DNA of 18,878 nucleotides from Bacteroidota bacterium. GTDB lineage: Bacteria; Bacteroidota; Bacteroidia; Flavobacteriales; Flavobacteriaceae. The notes under the pieces were generated by a model. That model saw nothing but the letters and a program-made list of their open reading frames with translations. It ran no database searches and was not told the origin of the DNA. The stretch's first letter is position 1; every line of letters begins with the position of its first letter. The stretch lies in NCBI GenBank assembly GCA_023427845.1, contig JAEYZX010000200.1, positions 1 to 18,878 on the forward strand. Reading direction: 5' to 3'. Positions 14,136 through 18,878 of the stretch are shown in pieces. A program made the position numbers and the translations under genes.

Positions 14136-16439
14136 ATGGCGCAGAAAAAGAAAGTATCCACAGCGGATCAAGACATAAAGTACTACCAGATACTATTCTG
14201 GAAAATCTTCCTATACGGATTAGGCGGAATTGTGCTGTTTTTCCTATTGGCATCATTGGGCGTATTTGGCGCGATGCCCTCGTTTGAAGAACTTGAAAAC
14301 CCCGATTCAAACCTCGCAACAGAAATTGTATCGATCGACGGCGAAGTACTCGGGAAATTCTACAACGAGAACCGCACGATGATCAAGTATTCGGATTTGC
14401 CGAAACACCTTGTCGATGCATTGGTTGCAACCGAAGACGAACGTTTTTACGAACACTCCGGGATTGACGGCCGAGGTACATTGCGTGCTGCAGTAAGCCT
14501 TGGAACCAGCGGAGGTGCGAGTACGATCACGCAGCAACTTGCCAAATTGCTTTTTCATGGCGAAGGATCCAAATTTTTCCTTTTTAGGATCGTTCAAAAA
14601 GCGAAAGAATGGATCATTGCGATCAGGCTCGAGCGACAATACACCAAGAATGAAATTATTGCGATGTACCTCAACAAAGCCGACTTTGTAAACACCGCAG
14701 TCGGAATTCGTTCGGCAGCGAAAGTTTATTTTGGCAAAGAACCCCGAAATTTAACCGTTGAGGAAAGTGCAATGCTGGTCGGGATGCTCAAGAATCCATC
14801 ACTTTATAATCCGGTGCGCCGCGAAGAACGTGTTAAAGCACGACGAAATGTGGTTTTTGGTCAAATGGTGAAAAATGGATATATGTCGCCCGAGGAGAAA
14901 GCCCAGCTTGAAAAAAAACCAATCGTACTCGACTTCCAGCCCGAAAGCCATAAAGAAGGAATTGCGACCTATTTCCGGGAATACCTGCGCGACTTCATGA
15001 AAAAATGGATGGACGAAAACAAAAAGCCCGACGGAAGCAATTATGATATTTACAGTGACGGGTTGAAAATCCACACCACAATCGACTCGAGGATGCAACG
15101 ATATGCCGAGGATGCCGTCACCAAACACCTTTCGAACCTTCAGGAAGAATTGTTTGCTGAGCAAAAGAAAAACAAAAATGCGCCATTCGTTCGCATCTCG
15201 GAGGCAGAAACCGAAAGAATAATGATGCAGGCGATGAAAAACTCGGAAAGATGGCGCCTCATGGAAGCACAGGACAAGAGCGAAGAAGACATTATCAAGT
15301 CGTTTGACGTAAAGACCGACATGACGGTATTCACCTGGAAAGGCGAAAAGGACACCGTGATGACGCCACGCGATTCAATACGCTACTACAAAAGCTTTCT
15401 GCAAACCGGCGTTATGTCGATGGAACCACGCACCGGACATATAAAAGTGTGGGTAGGCGGAATCGACTATAAATATTTCCAATACGATCATGTGGGCCAG
15501 GGTGCGCGCCAGGTTGGGTCAACGTTTAAGCCATTTTTATATGCCGCCGCGATTGAACAACTCAATATGTCGCCTTGCGATTCGATCATCGATGCGCCAT
15601 ATACAATTCCGAAAGGGCGTCACAACGTGACCGAAACCTGGACACCAAATAATTCAGATCATCAGCATCGCGGAATGGTAACGCTGAAAAAAGCTCTTGC
15701 TTACTCGATAAATACCGTTTCGGCAAAACTAATTGATAAAGTTGGCCCGGAGCCTGTAGTCGAACTTACGAACAAACTCGGCGTTCGATCTAAAATTCCG
15801 GCGCAACCGTCAATTGCTTTGGGAGCGGTCGAAATTACCGTGATGGACATGGTCGCGGCCTACAGCACGTTCGCAAACCAGGGCGTTTACATGAAACCGC
15901 AGTTCATCACGCGTATCGAAGATAAAAACGGTGTCCTGATTTACGAGCCTATGCCGGAATCCCGCGACGTGCTCAACAAAGACATTGCGTATGCCGTAAT
16001 CAAATTGCTTGAAGGCGTCACAGAAAGCGGATCGGGCGCCAGATTGCGAACACAGGGCGGAGGCCATGGCTATAACCGGGTTACCGGCTATCCATATGTT
16101 TTCAAAAATCCGATTGCGGGTAAAACTGGAACCTCGCAAAACCAGTCCGATGGTTGGTTTGTGGGAATGGTTCCGAACCTTACAACGGGAGTTTGGGTCG
16201 GCTGTCAGGACCGCTCGGCACGATTCAGGACAATTACCTATGGTCAGGGCGCGACGTCTGCACTGCCAATTTGGGGAATGTTCATGAAGTCGTGCTATGA
16301 CGATGACGAACTCGATGTGTCGGATAAACCTTTTGAACGGCCAACAAACTTGTCTATAAAAGTGGATTGCTGGGCACCGCCAAAAGTTGTACAGGACTCG
16401 ACTGAAGTGATCCAGGATACAGACGAGTTTACGCTTTAG
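14136..16439 (+). CDS. Bifunctional penicillin-binding protein 1A (GT51 plus transpeptidase)
   Basis: 767 residues. Short cytoplasmic N-terminus, one membrane helix (about 24-46), then the GT51 glycosyltransferase domain with catalytic Glu100 in ATEDERFYEHSGID and STITQQLAK (129-137). After a linker, the transpeptidase domain has the three active-site motifs: SxxK in GSTFKPF (S462, K465), SIN (524-526) and KTGT (663-666). It polymerises lipid II and cross-links peptidoglycan at the periplasmic face. A 90-residue insertion with charged helical sequence (about 330-425) separates the two domains. Third gene of the ricT-gldH unit with a 4-nt gap, so cell-wall synthesis is coexpressed with a gliding lipoprotein. 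The stop codon touches repeat copy C, so transcription probably runs into that element. Confidence 0.95.
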   Translation: MAQKKKVSTADQDIKYYQILFWKIFLYGLGGIVLFFLLASLGVFGAMPSFEELENPDSNLATEIVSIDGEVLGKFYNENRTMIKYSDLPKHLVDALVATEDERFYEHSGIDGRGTLRAAVSLGTSGGASTITQQLAKLLFHGEGSKFFLFRIVQKAKEWIIAIRLERQYTKNEIIAMYLNKADFVNTAVGIRSAAKVYFGKEPRNLTVEESAMLVGMLKNPSLYNPVRREERVKARRNVVFGQMVKNGYMSPEEKAQLEKKPIVLDFQPESHKEGIATYFREYLRDFMKKWMDENKKPDGSNYDIYSDGLKIHTTIDSRMQRYAEDAVTKHLSNLQEELFAEQKKNKNAPFVRISEAETERIMMQAMKNSERWRLMEAQDKSEEDIIKSFDVKTDMTVFTWKGEKDTVMTPRDSIRYYKSFLQTGVMSMEPRTGHIKVWVGGIDYKYFQYDHVGQGARQVGSTFKPFLYAAAIEQLNMSPCDSIIDAPYTIPKGRHNVTETWTPNNSDHQHRGMVTLKKALAYSINTVSAKLIDKVGPEPVVELTNKLGVRSKIPAQPSIALGAVEITVMDMVAAYSTFANQGVYMKPQFITRIEDKNGVLIYEPMPESRDVLNKDIAYAVIKLLEGVTESGSGARLRTQGGGHGYNRVTGYPYVFKNPIAGKTGTSQNQSDGWFVGMVPNLTTGVWVGCQDRSARFRTITYGQGATSALPIWGMFMKSCYDDDELDVSDKPFERPTNLSIKVDCWAPPKVVQDSTEVIQDTDEFTL

Positions 16440-16517
16440 GAGCTCGTACCCGCTATCCGCTGTAGCTGTTATGCCTCAAGAACGGCACAACAGGCTGCCG
16501 CTTCTATCGGGGCTAGG
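16439..16517 (-). repeat. Dispersed intergenic repeat, copy C (minus orientation)
   Basis: Read on the minus strand, it starts CCTAGCCCCGATAGAAGCGGC and ends GAGCTCC, matching the ends of copies A and B. The central hairpin is CTGTTGTGCC with GGCATAACAG (plus positions 16466-16493): ten pairs including one G-U that is a wobble only on the minus strand. At the third pair copy A has T-A where this copy has G-C, a compensatory change. It begins at the last base of the PBP1A stop codon. Confidence 0.75.
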
Positions 16518-16547
16518 AATTTGTCGATAAATTAATAATCACTTATA

Positions 16548-16563
16548 ATTCGTGCATTCGTGG
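16548..16563 (+). repeat. Tandem octamer ATTCGTGC/ATTCGTGG upstream of scoA
   Basis: Two adjacent octamers that differ in the last base, 13 nt before the CoA-transferase start. No TAnnTTTG box was found between 16518 and 16576, so this may be part of the promoter or leader. Confidence 0.35.
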
Positions 16564-16576
16564 CATATTATAAATT

Positions 16577-17278
16577 ATGATAAACAAAAAAGTAAATAAC
16601 GTATCCGAAGCGCTTCAAGGCATTGAAAACGGGATGACAATCATGCTGGGCGGTTTCGGCCTTTGCGGAATCCCCGAAAACAGCATTGCCGAACTTGTGA
16701 AAATGGGTGTCACCAATCTGACGTGTATTTCCAACAATGCCGGGGTGGACGATTTCGGCCTCGGACTCCTGTTGCACAAGCGCCAGATCAAAAAAATGAT
16801 TTCGTCCTATGTGGGTGAGAACGCCGAGTTTGAACGCCAGATGCTTTCAGGCGAGCTTGAAGTCGAACTTACGCCTCAAGGAACGCTGGCCGAAAAATGC
16901 CGCGCCGCACAAGCCGGAATTCCGGCATTTTATACACCTGCAGGCTACGGAACAGAAGTCGCCGAAGGTAAAGAGGCGCGAGAATTCAACGGTAAAATGC
17001 ATATTCTGGAGCACGCTTTCGATGCCGATTTCGCGATCGTAAAAGCATGGAAAGGCGACGAAGCAGGCAACCTAATTTTCAAAGGAACCGCACGCAATTT
17101 CAACGCACCAATGGCCGGCGCCGGTAAAATCACAATCGCCGAAGTTGAGGAATTGGTACCGGTTGGTACATTAGACCCAAATACGGTTCACATTCCCGGA
17201 ATTATGGTGCAAAGAATATTCCAAGGCGAGAAATTTGAGAAACGAATTGAGCAGCGGACGGTGAGGAAAAGAATGTAA
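16577..17278 (+). CDS. scoA: 3-oxoacid CoA-transferase subunit A
   Basis: 233 residues, the usual length of the alpha subunit. The N-terminal motif GGFGLCGIPE (25-34) is diagnostic, followed by SNNAGVDDFGLG, VELTPQGTLAEKCRA and the closing PGIMVQRIFQGEKFEKRIEQR. With subunit B it transfers CoA from succinyl-CoA to acetoacetate or another 3-oxoacid, allowing use of ketone bodies or branched-chain breakdown products. The final codon ATG and the stop TAA lie in an octamer array, so the last one or two residues (RM) may come from the inserted cassette. Subunit B follows only after a four-helix-bundle gene, an arrangement that breaks the usual tight scoAB coupling. Confidence 0.94.
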   Translation: MINKKVNNVSEALQGIENGMTIMLGGFGLCGIPENSIAELVKMGVTNLTCISNNAGVDDFGLGLLLHKRQIKKMISSYVGENAEFERQMLSGELEVELTPQGTLAEKCRAAQAGIPAFYTPAGYGTEVAEGKEAREFNGKMHILEHAFDADFAIVKAWKGDEAGNLIFKGTARNFNAPMAGAGKITIAEVEELVPVGTLDPNTVHIPGIMVQRIFQGEKFEKRIEQRTVRKRM

Positions 17279-17306
17279 CAATTTAGAAATGTAATAATGT
17301 AGCAAT
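17275..17306 (+). repeat. Left octamer array of the four-helix-bundle cassette
   Basis: Four contiguous 8-bp units GTAACAAT, TTAGAAAT, GTAATAAT and GTAGCAAT (consensus KTARNAAT). The scoA stop TAA (17276-17278) is inside the first unit, and the GTG start of the next gene immediately follows the last. The part AATTTAGAAATGTA (17280-17293) is perfectly repeated in inverted form at 17676-17689. Confidence 0.8.
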
Positions 17307-17657
17307 GTGAAGAACCTCGGAAATGAAAATATTGTCGTTTCGAAATCTGTGGAGTTTGCATTGGATATTATTGCATTTTGTGAACTGCTTGAAAGTAAAA
17401 AGAAGTTTGTGGTAGCAAATCAGCTTCTTAAATGCGGGACAAGTATAGGTGCTAATATACATGAAGCGCAGAATGCTGAAAGCAAAGCAGACTTCGTTCA
17501 TAAATTTAAAATCGCTGCGAAGGAATTGGAGGAAGTAAAATATTGGCTCCATCTTTGCGAAATGTCGGCCGAATATCCTTTTGAGCCACTGTTGGTTTCT
17601 AAAATAAATGAGCTCGGACTAATCGTGTACAAAATCATCAGTACCAGTAAGAAGTAG
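17307..17657 (+). CDS. Four-helix-bundle protein of the 23S rRNA intervening-sequence (IVP) family
   Basis: 116 residues. The motif KCGTSIGANIHEAQNAESKA (residues 42-61) followed by DFVHKFKIAAKELEEVKYWL is the signature of the S23/IVP four-helix-bundle family, first known from intervening sequences in 23S rRNA genes of Leptospira and Coxiella and otherwise widespread in Bacteroidota. Function is unknown; the fold forms a homopentameric barrel with a basic face in solved relatives. The start is taken as GTG at 17307 because a TAA lies four codons upstream in frame and the next Met is in the last helix region. It lies between scoA and scoB on the same strand, bounded by inverted octamer arrays, in more AT-rich DNA than its neighbours. 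No rRNA is nearby. Confidence 0.88.
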   Translation: MKNLGNENIVVSKSVEFALDIIAFCELLESKKKFVVANQLLKCGTSIGANIHEAQNAESKADFVHKFKIAAKELEEVKYWLHLCEMSAEYPFEPLLVSKINELGLIVYKIISTSKK

Positions 17658-17670
17658 TTTCCTGCAGCTC

Positions 17671-17702
17671 ATTGGTACATTTCTAAATTTTTAAATTGAT
17701 AC
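17671..17702 (-). repeat. Right octamer array of the four-helix-bundle cassette, inverted
   Basis: On the minus strand the four contiguous octamers read GTATCAAT, TTAAAAAT, TTAGAAAT and GTACCAAT, the same KTARNAAT consensus as the left array in opposite orientation. It starts 13 nt after the four-helix-bundle gene and ends 4 nt before the scoB ATG. Confidence 0.8.
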
Positions 17703-17706
17703 ATTA

Positions 17707-18363
17707 ATGTTAGGAAAAGAAGAAATAGCAAAACGCATCGCAAAAGAAGTTAAGGACGGCTACTATGTAAACCTCGGAATTGGCATCCCGACACTCGTTG
17801 CCAACTATGTCCGCAATGACATTTCGGTCGAATTTCAAAGCGAAAACGGCGTACTCGGAATGGGTCCGTTTCCGTTTGAAGGCGACGAAGATGCCGATAT
17901 CATCAATGCGGGAAAACAGACAATCACGACACTGCCCGGAGCTTCGTTTTTTGATTCGGCTTTCAGTTTTGGAATGATCCGAAGCAAAAAAGTCGATTTG
18001 ACGATTTTGGGTGCGATGGAAGTTGCTGAAAACGGCGATATCGCAAACTGGAAAATACCCGGAAAAATGGTGAAAGGAATGGGTGGCGCAATGGATCTTG
18101 TCGCATCTGCCGATAACATCATTGTCGCGATGATGCACGTCAACAAAGCAGGTGAATCGAAAATATTAAAACGATGCACACTTCCGCTTACAGGCGTTGG
18201 ATGCGTGAAAAAAGTCGTTACGGAACTTGCCGTGCTTGAAGTCACACCAAACGGATTCAAACTTCTCGAACGCGCACCCGGAGTAACCGTCGATCACATT
18301 ATCGCTTCCACCGAAGCCGACCTGATCATTGAAGGGGATATTCCGGAGATGGTTATTGATTAG
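17707..18363 (+). CDS. scoB: 3-oxoacid CoA-transferase subunit B
   Basis: 218 residues, normal length for the beta subunit. GIGIPTLVANYV (24-35) and the catalytic segment EFQSENGVLGMGPFP contain the active-site glutamate (E46 in SENG) that forms the glutamyl-CoA thioester intermediate. Further family motifs are GASFFDSAFSFGMIR, GAMEVAENGDIANWKIPG and KGMGGAMDLV. It pairs with the A subunit encoded upstream, separated by the 116-residue four-helix-bundle gene. The right octamer array ends 4 nt before the ATG, so the leader and any ribosome-binding context of scoB are provided by that array. The first codon choice fits the family N-terminus MLGKEEIAKRIAKEV. Confidence 0.94.
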   Translation: MLGKEEIAKRIAKEVKDGYYVNLGIGIPTLVANYVRNDISVEFQSENGVLGMGPFPFEGDEDADIINAGKQTITTLPGASFFDSAFSFGMIRSKKVDLTILGAMEVAENGDIANWKIPGKMVKGMGGAMDLVASADNIIVAMMHVNKAGESKILKRCTLPLTGVGCVKKVVTELAVLEVTPNGFKLLERAPGVTVDHIIASTEADLIIEGDIPEMVID

Positions 18364-18436
18364 AGAAGGTTCCAGCGATTGTAAGTTTTAACAAAATTAC
18401 GAATCAATAGCTGAAATTCGCCGCGCAATAGGAACT

Positions 18437-18596
18437 GCGTTAAGGATAGAGCGTAAATCCTGCGGGTCGTGGGATTATGCGCAGCTTAATTCCACGACCC
18501 GCAGATTGCAGCGATAGCCTGACCCGAAGGACATTAGGCTCGGATAAACTGCCCGAAGAGCAACCCTACTCAAGCCGATTGACCGAAGGGAAACGC
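18437..18596 (+). repeat. Highly structured intergenic element, possible RNA
   Basis: A long stem CTGCGGGTCGTGG (18460-18472) pairs perfectly with CCACGACCCGCAG (18492-18504) and continues inward by a G-U and ATTA/TAAT (18 pairs, 9-nt loop). A second stem AGCCTGA (18516-18522) pairs with TTAGGCT (18534-18540), also with a G-U. GCGTT (18437-18441) and AACGC (18592-18596) could close the whole as a multibranch fold. Both non-Watson-Crick pairs are G-U only on the plus strand. The open frame across it is not credible as a gene. Confidence 0.6.
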
Positions 18597-18623
18597 CAAA
18601 ATAAGCTACAAAACAAAAAAACT

Positions 18624-18657
18624 ACCTCGCAGGTTTTAAGACCTCCGAGGTTGTTTT
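18624..18657. terminator. Bidirectional terminator between scoB region and the DUF1569 gene
   Basis: ACCTCG-C-AGGT pairs with ACCT-C-CGAGGT (ten pairs, one internal mismatch, 6-nt loop). It is followed by TGTTTT on the plus strand, and preceded by AAAACAAAAAAACT, which reads as a T-tract on the minus strand. It therefore suits both converging transcripts. Confidence 0.75.
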
Positions 18658-18690
18658 GCAATGTGTTGGGAATCAATAGCTTGTAAAAAG

Positions 18691-18878
18691 TTAAACTCCG
18701 AACTGTTTCAGGTGATGATCCAAATGTTTATAGTTTAATATTCCCCATTCTTCATCGGTCATCACTCCAAAAAACGGATGCTTTTTATTTGCGATCACGG
18801 CCGGGCCTTTTTCACGGAATTTTGTAACCAAACCTACTAAAGTATCCCATTCAGTTTTGTAATCGGGCTCTTCCGTTA
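18691..18878 (-). CDS. DUF1569 family protein, C-terminal part (5' end outside window)
   Basis: The minus-strand frame is open to the window edge and gives 61 residues before TAA. The end HPFFGVMTDEEWGILNYKHLDHHLKQFGV (positions 33-61 of the fragment) carries the HPFFG, EEWG and YKHLDHHL motifs of the DUF1569 family, a DinB-like four-helix fold in which histidines such as those in HLDHH are candidate metal ligands. Function is not known. Only the C-terminal part, about 40 per cent of a usual 150-residue protein, is seen. It converges on the scoAB unit, with a bidirectional terminator between. Confidence 0.85.
   Translation of the reverse strand, partial: TEEPDYKTEWDTLVGLVTKFREKGPAVIANKKHPFFGVMTDEEWGILNYKHLDHHLKQFGV

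Noticed and set aside
17275..17702. CRISPR-like array or classical insertion sequence
   Set aside because: The octamers are contiguous without spacers, and there is no transposase gene and no obvious target duplication.
17272..17706. rRNA intervening sequence in the strict sense
   Set aside because: The encoded protein is of that family, but the flanks are protein-coding genes and no 23S sequence is present.
18477..18686. Open frame of 69 codons downstream of scoB
   Set aside because: It lies wholly in the structured element and the terminator; the translation mirrors the repeats and resembles no protein.

Overview
The window is chromosomal DNA of a member of the Bacteroidota, most likely a Flavobacterium-like Flavobacteriaceae. 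Evidence: the gliding-motility lipoprotein gene gldH, two TonB-dependent receptors with N-terminal carboxypeptidase-regulatory-like domains, the Bacteroidota -7 promoter word TAnnTTTG upstream of five transcription units, AT-rich intergenic DNA and a four-helix-bundle 'intervening sequence' protein. No tRNA, rRNA, CRISPR array, phage or classical insertion sequence was seen.

Region 1 (1-8965) is a metal-acquisition block. It holds the end of feoB with a 40-residue FeoB-associated cysteine-rich protein. Convergent to these, with stops overlapping in CTAG, lies a dtxR-type regulator/ZIP transporter operon. Divergent from dtxR is a TonB receptor gene overlapping a periplasmic thioredoxin-like gene, with a palindrome on the promoter -7 element. 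Then come a second, siderophore-type TonB receptor behind a near-perfect 21-bp Fur-like palindrome, and a PepSY membrane protein.

Region 2 (8966-12084) has a bacilliredoxin (BrxA/B) gene with a clear terminator, then a two-gene unit: trhO (tRNA U34 hydroxylation) carrying an extra C-terminal domain that resembles the U32-peptidase C-terminal barrel, and a radical SAM protein.

Region 3 (12085-16439) is ricT-gldH-PBP1A, tightly packed with a 17-nt overlap and a 4-nt gap, behind a promoter with two palindromes in the leader.

Region 4 (16440-18363) holds both subunits of a 3-oxoacid CoA-transferase, split by a four-helix-bundle protein gene. That gene is flanked by inverted arrays of an 8-bp repeat (four units on each side, consensus KTARNAAT). 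The arrays reach into the scoA stop and to 4 bases before the scoB start. This cassette is the most unusual object in the window.

Region 5 (18364-18878) holds a highly structured intergenic element (an 18-pair stem plus further helices), a bidirectional terminator, and the C-terminus of a DUF1569 protein on the minus strand.

A separate repeat family of about 70-90 bp occurs three times (9504-9574, 12096-12181, 16439-16517), each downstream of a gene. It has a central hairpin whose pairing is kept by a compensatory change between copies.
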